A stretch of 64,000 nt of DNA from positions 372,001 through 436,000 of the forward strand of contig LFCN01000006.1 of NCBI GenBank assembly GCA_001189075.1. The letters are read 5' to 3'. The stretch's first letter is position 1; every line of letters starts with the position of its first letter. Source of the DNA: Parcubacteria bacterium C7867-004 (GTDB lineage Bacteria; Patescibacteria; Paceibacteria; UBA9973; UBA2103). Below the pieces are notes generated by a model that was not told the DNA's origin, searched no databases, and saw nothing but the letters and a program-made list of their open reading frames with translations. This document shows, piece after piece, positions 23,093-31,609 of the stretch. A program made the translations under genes and the position numbers.

Positions 23093-23976
23093 CTATGAAA
23101 ACACTTGCTATAGACCTCGCTACCGTACGCGTCTCCGCGATCCTCAACACCGCAAGCGGCAGCTGTGACGTTGAGGCTGAGCAGGTCATGAGAGATCTGC
23201 TTGCGGACGCGGGCGTTAAGAACGCGACTCTGTGGTGCGGGGACGCCGGTCACATGGAGCAAGCATTCAAAGAAGCGAAAGCGCTCGCTCCCGATATCCT
23301 TATCGTCCTTGGCGGAGACGGCACCATCCGTGCGGGAGCAGAGGCCTGCTCAAGCGAAGGACCGTACTTGATCCCGCTTCCGGGAGGCACTATGAATATG
23401 TTGCCGAAAGCGCTATACGGGGATCGTTCATGGCAAGAGGCTCTGCGCGAGACGCTCGCCAATCCGTCGGTTAAGTCGGTCTCGGGAGGAACGGTAGGCG
23501 GTCGACAGTTCTTCATCGCCGCGATTGCCGGTGCACCGACCCTATGGGCGCATGCGCGCGAGGCGCTACGCGAGGGAGACATCGGCGCAGCGATCGAGAA
23601 GGGGGTGCACGCATTTCAGAACATGCTCGCTATGACCATCAGCTACACATTCGGAACAGAACACGCCGGAGAGGCGGCAGCGGTTGCGATTATCTGTCCG
23701 CTGATCTCGGAGGTTATGCATGACGAAGAGCGCACGCTCGAGGCATGCGCCATCAGCGTGGAGAACGCGGGAGAAGTGCTCGGCTTCTGGTCTACTGCGG
23801 CATTCGGCGCCTGGAGGGATGATGCGAACGTAACGATTACGAAGACACGCTCGATAACGCTTTCAGCTGCAGAACATTTGCCACTTATCCTGGATGGCGA
23901 AGCGATGGATCTAGGTGCGGAAGTTACCATCACGTTCGTGCCGGAGGCATTCAAGGCGCTCGTCCCTGTTTCCTAG
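23089..23976 (+). CDS. Diacylglycerol/sphingosine kinase-like protein (DAGK catalytic fold)
   Basis: 295 residues. The nucleotide-binding motif ILIVLGGDGTIRAGAEAC and PLPGGTMNMLPKALYG are those of the YegS/DgkB family, which phosphorylate lipid hydroxyls with ATP. The C-terminal beta-sandwich half is present (LGAEVTITFVPEAFKALV). It overlaps the HAD gene by 4 bases (ATGA); a kinase-phosphatase pair on one lipid or sugar is a reasonable inference. The second Met at 23095 is an alternative start. Confidence 0.87.
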   Translation: MTMKTLAIDLATVRVSAILNTASGSCDVEAEQVMRDLLADAGVKNATLWCGDAGHMEQAFKEAKALAPDILIVLGGDGTIRAGAEACSSEGPYLIPLPGGTMNMLPKALYGDRSWQEALRETLANPSVKSVSGGTVGGRQFFIAAIAGAPTLWAHAREALREGDIGAAIEKGVHAFQNMLAMTISYTFGTEHAGEAAAVAIICPLISEVMHDEERTLEACAISVENAGEVLGFWSTAAFGAWRDDANVTITKTRSITLSAAEHLPLILDGEAMDLGAEVTITFVPEAFKALVPVS

Positions 23977-24005
23977 GAGTTACAGAAACTTCATGCTTAT
24001 TCGGC

Positions 24006-24011
24006 TATAAT
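24006..24011 (+). promoter_or_regulatory. -10 box TATAAT, leaderless type
   Basis: GCTATAAT ends 8 bases before ATG 24020. Confidence 0.6.
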
Positions 24012-24019
24012 TTGAGCAT

Positions 24020-24517
24020 ATGACCCTACAAAAGATCACCCCGAATCTCTGGTTCGCTGACCGGGCGGAAGAGGCTGCGAATTTCTACGCGTCCGTATTC
24101 AAGGACTCGAAAGTCGGTACGCCTACCCATTACGACAAGGCAAGCGCCGAAGTGTCCGGCATGAAGGAGGGAGAGGTGCTCACTGTGCCGTTTACGATAG
24201 CGGGCCAGGACTTCCTTGCCCTTAATGGAGGGCCGGTGTTCCATTTCACTGAAGCGGTTTCGTTCATAATCGACTGCAAGGATCAGGAGGAAGTGGACTA
24301 CTTCTGGAATGCCCTAACGGCAGACGGCGGGCAAGAGAGCGTGTGTGGCTGGCTCAAGGATAAGTTCGGCCTTTCCTGGCAGGTCACACCTCGCGTCCTT
24401 ACGGAGGCCATGATTGAATCTGCTGATTCCCCTACAAAGGAGCGGGTGATGAAAGCGATGCTCAAGATGAAGAAGATCGACGTCGCGGCTATCGAACGGG
24501 CGCGGGACGGAGAATAA
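24020..24517 (+). CDS. VOC-superfamily protein, PhnB-like
   Basis: 165 residues. KITPNLWFADRAEEAANFYASVF at the N terminus and LNGGPVFHFTEAVSFIIDC in the middle are typical for the PhnB/3-demethylubiquinone methyltransferase-like branch of the glyoxalase fold. The C-terminal extension (SADSPTKERVMKAMLKMKKID) is also family-typical. Reaction unknown; the name methyltransferase in databases is historical. Confidence 0.9.
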   Translation: MTLQKITPNLWFADRAEEAANFYASVFKDSKVGTPTHYDKASAEVSGMKEGEVLTVPFTIAGQDFLALNGGPVFHFTEAVSFIIDCKDQEEVDYFWNALTADGGQESVCGWLKDKFGLSWQVTPRVLTEAMIESADSPTKERVMKAMLKMKKIDVAAIERARDGE

Positions 24518-24544
24518 TGTCCCGTTCGTGCTAGGGTGAGCGCA

Positions 24545-25114
24545 ATGGACATAACCTCAGCAGAGTTCGTGAAGGGTGTCGTCGGATCCGACGGCATCCT
24601 GTTCGACGGGGTACCACAGGTGGCTTTCATCGGCCGCTCGAATGTAGGGAAGTCCAGCGTGATCAATTCGCTCGTGAACCGCAACAAGTTGGTGAAGGTC
24701 GGGAAGAAGCCGGGAAAGACTACGGAGCTCAACTTCTTCTCGATAAACGAGCGGCAGGTGTATTTCGTTGATCTTCCGGGATACGGCTATGCGAAGCTCG
24801 GTCCTTCTCAGCGAGAAAGCATCGAGAAGCTCATCTCCTGGTATCTGCTCTATTCAGAGGTGAAGCCGAAGATGGTCGTGCTGATACTAGATATCAAGGC
24901 GGGTGTAACGGACTTCGATCAGCAGACGATAGCGATGCTCAAAGAGCAAGGCCACTCGTTCGTTATCGTTGCGAACAAGATCGACAAGCTGAATCAGAAG
25001 GAGCGGTCGTTGCGGATGAGCGAGATTCGGAAGGAAGCGGGCACGGAGGAGGTAATCGCATACTCAGCGAAAGACAAGAAAGGAGTCGAAGAGCTTCTCG
25101 CGGCGATTTCCTAG
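24545..25114 (+). CDS. engB: Ribosome-biogenesis GTPase EngB (YihA/YsxC)
   Basis: 189 residues from ATG 24545; GTG at 24536 is an in-frame alternative. GTPase motifs: G1 GRSNVGKSS, G2 region KPGKTTEL, G3 DLPGYGYAK, G4 NKIDKL, G5 YSAKDKKGV. EngB acts in assembly of the large ribosomal subunit. No Shine-Dalgarno sequence. Confidence 0.96.
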   Translation: MDITSAEFVKGVVGSDGILFDGVPQVAFIGRSNVGKSSVINSLVNRNKLVKVGKKPGKTTELNFFSINERQVYFVDLPGYGYAKLGPSQRESIEKLISWYLLYSEVKPKMVVLILDIKAGVTDFDQQTIAMLKEQGHSFVIVANKIDKLNQKERSLRMSEIRKEAGTEEVIAYSAKDKKGVEELLAAIS

Positions 25115-25167
25115 AGAGACGGGTGCTAGAGCAAATTGCAAATTTGCGGTAATGTACTCCTATATAT

Positions 25168-26052
25168 ATGAGCTATCAGGTGCTGCTTTTCTATAAATAC
25201 GTGACGATTAGTGACCCGGAAGCGCTCGCACAGCGCGTACGGGAGCTTATCGCTACCCACGGGCTCAAGGGCCGCTGCATCATCGCTGAGGAGGGCATCA
25301 ATGCCACGTTTGAGGGCGAGACTGAGGCTACGGAATCATTTGTTGCGGAATTCCTGCAGGATGCACGATTCAAGGACATGAAGGTGAAGCGTAGTGAGGG
25401 AGACGGGAAAGCCTTCGGGAAGGCGTACGTAAAAGTACGTGATGAGATCGTGGGTACGCACTTCGATAAGAAGATCGATCCGCGAGTACGTACGGCTCCG
25501 GCGATAACCCCTGAGGAACTTAAGAATTGGTATCAGGAAGAGAAGGACTTTGTCGTCATCGATATGCGCAACGACTACGAGTTCCAGTCAGGACACTTCA
25601 AGGGTTCGGTGAACCCAGGGCTTGGGAACTCGCGCGATCTGCCGGATGCTCTTCCTGCACTTGAGCAATACAAAGACAAGAAAGTCCTTACGGTCTGCAC
25701 GGGCGGCATCCGTTGCGAAAAGATGTCGGCATTCCTGCTTGAGAACGGATTCAGCGATGTCTCGCAGCTCGAGAACGGCATGCACGGATACATGGAGAAG
25801 TATCCGGGAGAGGATTTCCTCGGGACGCTCTACACCTTCGACAATCGCCTTACGATGGATTTCGGTGGGGAGCGTGAGATTGTTGGCCGGTGCAAGCTTT
25901 GTAACGAGAAGACCGAGACCTACGTGAACTGTGGCGATGATTTCTGCCACCTGCATTTCCTCGTGTGCGATGCCTGCCAGAAGCCGGAAGGAGCGTTCTG
26001 CTCTCCTGCCTGCGAAGAAGCGGTGAAAGCTCGCGGATATTCCCATGCCTAA
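25168..26052 (+). CDS. trhO: tRNA U34 hydroxylase TrhO (rhodanese family)
   Basis: 294 residues. It makes 5-hydroxyuridine at position 34 of certain tRNAs in an oxygen-dependent manner. The N-terminal ferredoxin-like domain (FYKYVTISDPEALAQRVREL, EEGINATFEG) and rhodanese domain with catalytic Cys in VCTGGIRCEKMSAFL are canonical, followed by a Cys/His-rich C-terminal zinc region (CKLCNEKTE, CGDDFCHLHFLVCDACQ). The downstream flavoprotein gene overlaps it by 8 bases. Confidence 0.96.
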   Translation: MSYQVLLFYKYVTISDPEALAQRVRELIATHGLKGRCIIAEEGINATFEGETEATESFVAEFLQDARFKDMKVKRSEGDGKAFGKAYVKVRDEIVGTHFDKKIDPRVRTAPAITPEELKNWYQEEKDFVVIDMRNDYEFQSGHFKGSVNPGLGNSRDLPDALPALEQYKDKKVLTVCTGGIRCEKMSAFLLENGFSDVSQLENGMHGYMEKYPGEDFLGTLYTFDNRLTMDFGGEREIVGRCKLCNEKTETYVNCGDDFCHLHFLVCDACQKPEGAFCSPACEEAVKARGYSHA

Positions 26053-27292
26053 GTCCCAGAACGCGTACGACGTTATCGTCGTCGGGGGAGGGGCCGCGGG
26101 AATGATGGCAGCAGCAACTAGTGCTGAACGCGGGAAGCGCGTACTCCTGCTCGAGAAGAATGCGGAGCTCGGGAAGAAGCTGTCGATATCGGGCGGTGGG
26201 CGCTGCAATATAACGAACGCGGAAGATGATGTGAAAGTGCTCCTCTCTAAGTTCGGGAAGGCCGAGCCATTCTTGTATTCGGCATTCTCAGAGTTCGGGA
26301 CGCAGGAGACTTTCGCATTCTTCGATCGCCTTGAGTTGCCGCTTGTCATCCAGAAGAATAAGCGCGCGTTCCCGAAGACCGAGCGCGCCACTGACGTGGT
26401 GCGAGTACTTGAAGAGTACCTTGTAGAGAAAGGGGTTGATATCCGTCTCGAACTACCGGTCCAGCGCGTGAACGCACATGACGGAAAGATACGGTCGGTG
26501 CAGACCCAAGGATTCGAGTTCACGGCCGATTCGTACATCTTTGCTACCGGAGGAGTCTCGCATCCGGAAACGGGCTCGACCGGCGACGGCTTCAACTGGC
26601 TGCGGGATCTCGGGCATACGGTAGAAGAACCAACTCCGACAATCGTTCCTCTAGCGGCTTCCGACAAATGGATCCCGAAACTCAAAGGGAAGACGCTTGA
26701 GGATGCGAAGATAACCTTCTTTCAGGATGGAGTACGGAAGTTCTCACAGAAAGGGAATATTCTGCTTACGCACTTCGGACTTTCAGGCCCCACTATTCTG
26801 AATCTCGCAGGGAGAGTACGCGAGCTTCTATACGGAGGAGAAGTTACTGCAGCGATCGATCTGTTCCCGAGTCTTGATCTGGGCATCCTCGACGCTAAGA
26901 TCGTCGAACTGTTCGAAGCGAATAAGAACAAGCTCGTGAGAAACACGCTTCCGGAAATGCTTCCCAATGGCACGACAGATGTACTGCTCTCGCTTGTGCC
27001 GAGTCTCGATCCCGATACCAAGGTGCATAGCGTAACGAAGGAGCAACGTCGCGCGCTCATTGATCTACTGAAAGCACTTCCCGTCTCGATAGATGGACTC
27101 ATGGGCTATGACCGAGCGGTGGTAGCTGATGGCGGTGTTCCGCTCGCTGAAGTCGATATGCGCACCATGCGATCGAACAAGGTGGAGAATTTGTTCATCA
27201 TCGGCGATTTGCTCCATATCAGCCGACCCTCAGGCGGGTACTCCCTCCAGCTTTGCTGGACGACGGGGTTCGTTGCGGGAGTGAACACATAG
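26045..27292 (+). CDS. FAD-dependent oxidoreductase of the HI0933/YhiN family
   Basis: 415 residues. N-terminal Rossmann motif VIVVGGGAAGMMAAATSAERG, then GKKLSISGGGRCNITNAE, which is diagnostic for this family, and a C-terminal IIGDLLHISRPSGGYSLQLC FAD-closing motif. Physiological substrate is not known for most members. ATG lies inside the 3' end of trhO, so the two are probably cotranscribed; a shared role in tRNA or redox metabolism is only a guess. Confidence 0.93.
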   Translation: MPKSQNAYDVIVVGGGAAGMMAAATSAERGKRVLLLEKNAELGKKLSISGGGRCNITNAEDDVKVLLSKFGKAEPFLYSAFSEFGTQETFAFFDRLELPLVIQKNKRAFPKTERATDVVRVLEEYLVEKGVDIRLELPVQRVNAHDGKIRSVQTQGFEFTADSYIFATGGVSHPETGSTGDGFNWLRDLGHTVEEPTPTIVPLAASDKWIPKLKGKTLEDAKITFFQDGVRKFSQKGNILLTHFGLSGPTILNLAGRVRELLYGGEVTAAIDLFPSLDLGILDAKIVELFEANKNKLVRNTLPEMLPNGTTDVLLSLVPSLDPDTKVHSVTKEQRRALIDLLKALPVSIDGLMGYDRAVVADGGVPLAEVDMRTMRSNKVENLFIIGDLLHISRPSGGYSLQLCWTTGFVAGVNT

Positions 27293-27312
27293 CGCTACTG
27301 CTCTAAATATCG

Positions 27313-27318
27313 TATAAT
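27313..27318 (+). promoter_or_regulatory. -10 box TATAAT, leaderless type
   Basis: Ends 9 bases before GTG 27328. Confidence 0.6.
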
Positions 27319-27327
27319 ACCGAAAAC

Positions 27328-28833
27328 GTGGCGCTTAAACAGAATACAGAACAAGGAGGACCTCCCCGCGAGGCCCTCGTCCGCTTCGAGAACGTGTCAT
27401 TCGGATACGGTCACAATCACCCTATTCTGAACGAGGTGGATTTCTCGCTGCGTCGCGGAATGAAGGTAACGCTCATGGGCCAGAACGGCGCAGGCAAGTC
27501 GACCCTCTTCAGCCTCATCACCGGTGCGCAGAAGACCGAGGACGGGAAGATTCAGATACCGCGCGGGCTTACTATCGCGCAGTCCTACCAAGTCATCGCC
27601 CAGGACGAGCGCGAGCTTACCGTCCGCGCCTTCTTCGAGAAGCGCTTTACGGATAAGGTCTATGACATCGACCCGAAGATCGCTTCGGTGCTTGAGGTGG
27701 TGAATCTTCCGGTAGGTCCTGATCAAGCAAAGTTCCTCGAGCGTATCATCAAGACGTTCTCTGGCGGACAGCAGGCGCGCCTCCTGCTCGCATCAGCACT
27801 CATCCAGGAGCCAGACCTGCTCCTGCTCGACGAGCCGACCAATAACCTCGATACCGCCGGTATCGAGCATCTTACGAAATTTCTTCAAGGCTACGAAAAG
27901 AGCGTGATGGTTATCTCTCATGATGCCGAGTTCTTGAACTCCTTCACTGAAGGCGTCTTGTACCTCGACGTGCACACGCACAAGATCGAGCAGTATATCG
28001 GCAACTACTACGACCTTCTCAAGGAGATCCAGGCTCGCATCGAGCGCGAGAACCGCAAGAACGCGCAGCTCGAGAAGAAGATTCAGGACAATAAGGACAA
28101 GGCGAACTTCTTCGCGCAGAAGGGAGGCAAGATGCGCGTGGTTGCGAAGAAGATGCGTGACGAAGTGGAGGAGATGGAGGAGGCGAAGGTTGATGTCCGC
28201 AAGGAGGACAAGACCATCCGCCAGTTCGTGATTCCCGCGCAGCCGGAGATAAACGGCGAGCTCCTTACGATCACCTCGTTCTCAACGATGGATCCTAAGA
28301 CCCATAAACCAAAGACGAACAAGGCGAACATCGCGCTTAAGAAGAAGCAGCACCTCCAGCTCAAGGGTCCGAACGGTATCGGAAAGACAACGCTCCTCGA
28401 ATCCCTCGCGTCGGGAACCGCAGAAGGCGCACAGATCGCAAAAGGCGTCCGTGTCGGGTACTACCGACAGGACTTCTCGACCCTCGATTTTGAGCGCACA
28501 GTGCACGAAGAGTTACTCGCAGCAATGGACAAACCGGAAGAGGAGCAGATGCGCAAGATCGCGTCCGGGTTCCTCATAATGAATGAGACGATGGGAAAGA
28601 AGATCGGTTCGCTCTCCGAAGGTCAGAAAGGTCTCGTCGCATTCGCGCGCCTCGTGCTCCTGCGTCCGGGACTCCTCATCCTCGACGAGCCGACCAACCA
28701 CATCAACTTCCGTCACCTGCCGGTTATTGCCAAAGCACTCGACCAGTACGAAGGCGCTATGGTGCTCGTCTCCCACGTGCCTGAGTTCGTTGCGCAGATC
28801 AGGATCGACGACGTCCTTAATCTGGATAAATAA
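27328..28833 (+). CDS. ABC-F family ATPase
   Basis: 501 residues from GTG 27328. Two ATP-binding cassettes in one chain and no TM domain: first Walker A GQNGAGKST, signature TFSGGQQARL, Walker B LLLLDEPTNNLD; second GPNGIGKTT, LSEGQKGLVAFARL, LLILDEPTNHIN. Between them is a basic coiled-coil linker (about 235-290) typical for ABC-F proteins that bind the ribosome E site and help translation (EttA-like) or confer antibiotic protection. Second signature lacks the usual SGG. Which ABC-F role it has cannot be told. Confidence 0.95.
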   Translation: MALKQNTEQGGPPREALVRFENVSFGYGHNHPILNEVDFSLRRGMKVTLMGQNGAGKSTLFSLITGAQKTEDGKIQIPRGLTIAQSYQVIAQDERELTVRAFFEKRFTDKVYDIDPKIASVLEVVNLPVGPDQAKFLERIIKTFSGGQQARLLLASALIQEPDLLLLDEPTNNLDTAGIEHLTKFLQGYEKSVMVISHDAEFLNSFTEGVLYLDVHTHKIEQYIGNYYDLLKEIQARIERENRKNAQLEKKIQDNKDKANFFAQKGGKMRVVAKKMRDEVEEMEEAKVDVRKEDKTIRQFVIPAQPEINGELLTITSFSTMDPKTHKPKTNKANIALKKKQHLQLKGPNGIGKTTLLESLASGTAEGAQIAKGVRVGYYRQDFSTLDFERTVHEELLAAMDKPEEEQMRKIASGFLIMNETMGKKIGSLSEGQKGLVAFARLVLLRPGLLILDEPTNHINFRHLPVIAKALDQYEGAMVLVSHVPEFVAQIRIDDVLNLDK

Positions 28834-28840
28834 ATTCAGG

Positions 28841-28846
28841 TACACT
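28841..28846 (+). promoter_or_regulatory. -10 box TACACT, leaderless type
   Basis: Ends 6 bases before ATG 28853. Confidence 0.5.
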
Positions 28847-28852
28847 TACCTG

Positions 28853-29101
28853 ATGGAGAAGCCCTGGTTCGTCTACTTGCTCGAGTGCGTTGACGGGACG
28901 CTGTATACGGGTGTGACGACGGATCTTGAGAGGCGAGTTGAGGAGCACAATTCTTCTATCAAAGGCGCAAAATATACGAAGGTCCGTCGCCCGGTAGTGC
29001 TTCGCTACTCGGAGTCATTTGAGAGCCGTAGCGAGGCGCAGAAGCGCGAATACGAGCTTAAGTCGCTGGATAGGGCAGAGAAACTAAGGCTTTTCTCGTA
29101 G
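28853..29101 (+). CDS. GIY-YIG nuclease-domain protein
   Basis: 82 residues: WFVYLLECVDGTLYTGVTTDLERRVEEHN is the GIY-YIG core (here VYL and YTG), with R and E catalytic positions retained. This is the short stand-alone YhbQ/UPF0213 type. Some members act on nucleic acid ends; the role here is unknown. ATG 28853 chosen for the -10 box 6 bases upstream. Confidence 0.93.
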   Translation: MEKPWFVYLLECVDGTLYTGVTTDLERRVEEHNSSIKGAKYTKVRRPVVLRYSESFESRSEAQKREYELKSLDRAEKLRLFS

Positions 29102-29173
29102 GTCGCGCACTCTCCACCGTTGCGGTCTTCATGAAAGGAGTACAATAAGGGAGTTACTTAATTAGTTATCTCT

Positions 29174-29605
29174 ATGAGGAATATCCTTATGTGCAATTGT
29201 GCGTCTCGGGCTGCGGACCTCGCTCCCTTCCTGCTTCGCGTCGTAGTCGGCGTCATCTTCGCCGTCCATGGTTATCAGAAGCTCATGATGGGCGTGCCGG
29301 GTGTCAGCGGTTTCCTCGGAAGTCTCGGATTCCCGGTTCCGGACGTCTTCGCGGTACTTCTTATCGCTGCTGAGCTCGTCGGCGGCATCCTGCTCATCCT
29401 CGGTCTCTTCACGCACTGGGCTGCGAAGATCCTCGCCTTCGTCGCTATCGTGGCTCTCGTAACAGTGCACCTGAAGAATGGCTTCTCGCTTGCAACTGGC
29501 GGATACGAGTACATCCTGCTCATCTTCGTTGCTTCCGTGTCGCTCATGATTACGGGACCAGGCAAGTGGTCGCTCGACAGCATGATGAAGAAGCACGCTC
29601 AGTAG
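29174..29605 (+). CDS. DoxX-family membrane protein
   Basis: 143 residues with four hydrophobic helices and the DoxX start LLRVVVGVIFAVHGYQKLM. DoxX proteins are four-helix membrane proteins linked to thiol/redox or quinone chemistry in some bacteria. TAAGGGAG lies about 20 bases before ATG 29174. A 13-bp perfect inverted repeat follows. Confidence 0.9.
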   Translation: MRNILMCNCASRAADLAPFLLRVVVGVIFAVHGYQKLMMGVPGVSGFLGSLGFPVPDVFAVLLIAAELVGGILLILGLFTHWAAKILAFVAIVALVTVHLKNGFSLATGGYEYILLIFVASVSLMITGPGKWSLDSMMKKHAQ

Positions 29606-29622
29606 AAATTGCTTCTGTGAGA

Positions 29623-29657
29623 CACGAAGAACGGCTCCTTAGGGGCCGTTCTTCGTG
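29623..29657 (+). terminator. Long perfect hairpin after the DoxX gene
   Basis: CACGAAGAACGGC (29623-29635) pairs perfectly with GCCGTTCTTCGTG (29645-29657). The right arm contains TTCTTC but no long T run. Confidence 0.6.
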
Positions 29658-29697
29658 CATGCTTCATTCGCCTACGGTACTATCGAGCGATACTCAT

Positions 29698-30333
29698 ATG
29701 AAAGCAGCCTATGTTCTCATCAGTCTTGCAGCAATCGCGCTCATCGGAGGAGGTGTGTGGTTCTTCACGCGCTCTGAGAAAGTCGCGACGTGCGCCGAGC
29801 TTTCTATGAAGCCGGTTGTGGTTGCATTCGGAGACAGTCTGGTCGAAGGATACGGCGCGGGAAGCGGCGAGGATTTCGTCTCGGTCCTCTCAAGAGATAC
29901 CGGCATCCCTATCCAGAATCTGGGGCGTAGTGGCGATACTACCGCGACGGGACTGAAGAGAGTCAAAGACGTCGTCGCTCTTAAACCGGATATCGTCATC
30001 GTGCTTCTGGGTGGGAATGATGCGCTCCAGCGCATAAATGTCGCTGAGACCGAGCAGAATCTTACGGAGATACTCCGCACGATCAAGAATTCAGGCGCAA
30101 CGCCGATACTCGTCGGCGTTATCGGCGGATTCCCAAGCGATCCGTTCGCGCCCGTGTTCAAGCGTATAGCCGAGGGCGAGCGCGTTGTCCTCATTCCGAA
30201 CATCCTCTCAGGACTTATCACGAACAAGTCGCTCATGAGCGATGCAATCCATCCGAATGCAGCAGGGTATACGAAAGTAGCTGAACGCATACGGCCGGAG
30301 CTTGATAAGGCGTGTACTGACTTTGGCGGGTAA
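29698..30333 (+). CDS. SGNH/GDSL-family esterase, membrane-anchored
   Basis: 211 residues from ATG 29698. N-terminal TM helix or uncleaved signal (AYVLISLAAIALIGGGVWFF). Block I AFGDSLVEGYG carries the Ser nucleophile, block II NLGRSGDTT, block III LGGNDAL, and block V DAIHPNAAGY has the Asp-His pair, all in order. It resembles TAP/TesA-like lysophospholipase or arylesterases. Extracytoplasmic location is predicted. Confidence 0.94.
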   Translation: MKAAYVLISLAAIALIGGGVWFFTRSEKVATCAELSMKPVVVAFGDSLVEGYGAGSGEDFVSVLSRDTGIPIQNLGRSGDTTATGLKRVKDVVALKPDIVIVLLGGNDALQRINVAETEQNLTEILRTIKNSGATPILVGVIGGFPSDPFAPVFKRIAEGERVVLIPNILSGLITNKSLMSDAIHPNAAGYTKVAERIRPELDKACTDFGG

Positions 30334-30398
30334 GGTGAATGCTTCATGTGCGGGACATTCTCGTAAGTACAGTCTCGGAGTATCGTCTACTCTACTAG

Positions 30399-30421
30399 CT
30401 GTCCTTCCATAATCCGGACAG
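30399..30421 (+). promoter_or_regulatory. Short hairpin upstream of the M23 gene
   Basis: CTGTCC pairs with GGACAG around an 11-base loop containing CATAAT, 16 bases before ATG 30438. Could be a leader hairpin or operator. Confidence 0.3.
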
Positions 30422-30437
30422 GAACTAATCTCTGATA

Positions 30438-31139
30438 ATGAGTACCTTCAAACACGCATTCCGTAGAGTTGCGCTCCTCGCACTCGCAGTAAGTATTCTG
30501 TTGCCCGTCCATGCAGAGGCTGCTACCTGGCAAGACTACGTACGCTCCTATTCGCGTAACCGGAGTGATGAAAGTACGGAAGTTCGACAGACCTCTTCTC
30601 GAGAACGGTATTCGAGCAGCATCCAGCGCGCGGTTAACAAGCTCGATGACGATAAGGTGGAGGATCTCCCGATCCCCGTGATGCTCGGCGTGTCGGTCCC
30701 GCAGCTCTCTAAGAACTTCGGGGATCCGCGAGACGGCGGTGCCCGCACGCATGAAGGACTCGACATTCTGGCTCCGCGCGGAGCATTCGTCGCATCTCCG
30801 ACTGAGGCGGTCGTGGTGAAGGTGGGTACCGGATCAAGCGCGGGGAAGTACGTCACTACCGCGAATCCGGGCAAAGAGACCTTTACCTACATGCACCTTG
30901 ATGACTTCGCAGACGGTATCAAGGCCGGCGTCAAGCTCGCGCCGGGCGACCTCATCGGATACGTCGGCGATACCGGAAACGCTAAAGGCGGGGTGACGCA
31001 CCTTCATTTCGAGATACGGAAGAACCGGAAGGCCATGGATCCGTACCCGAGGCTTACTCGAGAGTTCACGACCCAGCAGCGCATCGATCTGCTAACGGAA
31101 GTGCTCAAAGACCTGCAGGCGGAACTTAAGCGGAAGTAG
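30438..31139 (+). CDS. M23-family (LytM) peptidoglycan endopeptidase
   Basis: 233 residues. Signal peptide 1-28 (ending HAEA-A). After a Ser/Arg-rich segment and coiled part comes the M23 domain: NFGDPRDGG, HEGLDILAPRG (zinc His and Asp), and THLHFEIRKN (HxH). It should cleave peptide cross-links of peptidoglycan. A helical tail follows. Its 3' end overlaps the convergent 5-FTHF cyclo-ligase gene by 14 bases. Confidence 0.95.
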   Translation: MSTFKHAFRRVALLALAVSILLPVHAEAATWQDYVRSYSRNRSDESTEVRQTSSRERYSSSIQRAVNKLDDDKVEDLPIPVMLGVSVPQLSKNFGDPRDGGARTHEGLDILAPRGAFVASPTEAVVVKVGTGSSAGKYVTTANPGKETFTYMHLDDFADGIKAGVKLAPGDLIGYVGDTGNAKGGVTHLHFEIRKNRKAMDPYPRLTREFTTQQRIDLLTEVLKDLQAELKRK

Positions 31140-31602
31140 CGTCGGGCTTTACGCGAGGACGCGTATCATACGCATTCCAGATACCCCGCTCGTGCTCGAT
31201 GATAACGAGATCAACCGGCTCATCGTGTGGCTGACGAAGGAGCGCGTCGGCTGAGAAATTCCTGGCTCGCGTGACGCCGATGCGAAGCCAATCGCTCGGA
31301 ACCTTTGAGAGGAAGCGATCGTACCACCCGCCGCCACGTCCATGCCGTGTTCCTTGGGTATCAAATGCGGTTCCGGGAATGAGCAGCACTACGCGTTTGC
31401 CTGAATATGCTCCTGAGAGCGAATCGGCTATCGCGTACGGGTCGACGATACCGGCCACCGGAAGCTTCTGTGCACTCGCGCGCAGATGTTCGGGTAGCGG
31501 CGCAGTCTTCCATTCCGGTTCACCGGTTATAGGTGCGTACGCGATGCACGCATCATAAGACGCAAGGAGTGCTTCGAGAGTTTCTGGTTCTATCGCGGTC
31601 AT
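31126..31602 (-). CDS. 5-formyltetrahydrofolate cyclo-ligase-like protein, shortened
   Basis: 158 residues, about 30-40 shorter than typical at the N terminus. It carries the family motif RHGRGGGWYDRFLS (usual form R-x-G-x-GGGYYDR) and AFDTQGTRHG, plus the C-terminal VDLVIIEHER. The enzyme converts 5-formyl-THF to methenyl-THF with ATP. The missing N-terminal segment normally holds a basic nucleotide-contacting helix, so activity may differ. The ATP-grasp gene lies upstream on the same strand with a 7-base gap. Confidence 0.85.
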   Translation of the reverse strand: MTAIEPETLEALLASYDACIAYAPITGEPEWKTAPLPEHLRASAQKLPVAGIVDPYAIADSLSGAYSGKRVVLLIPGTAFDTQGTRHGRGGGWYDRFLSKVPSDWLRIGVTRARNFSADALLRQPHDEPVDLVIIEHERGIWNAYDTRPRVKPDATSA

Positions 31603-31609
31603 GGATTGA

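Noticed and set aside
25130..25152. AT-rich palindrome GCAAATTTGC upstream of trhO
   Set aside because: Only 10 bases and in an AT-rich gap; too little to call an operator.
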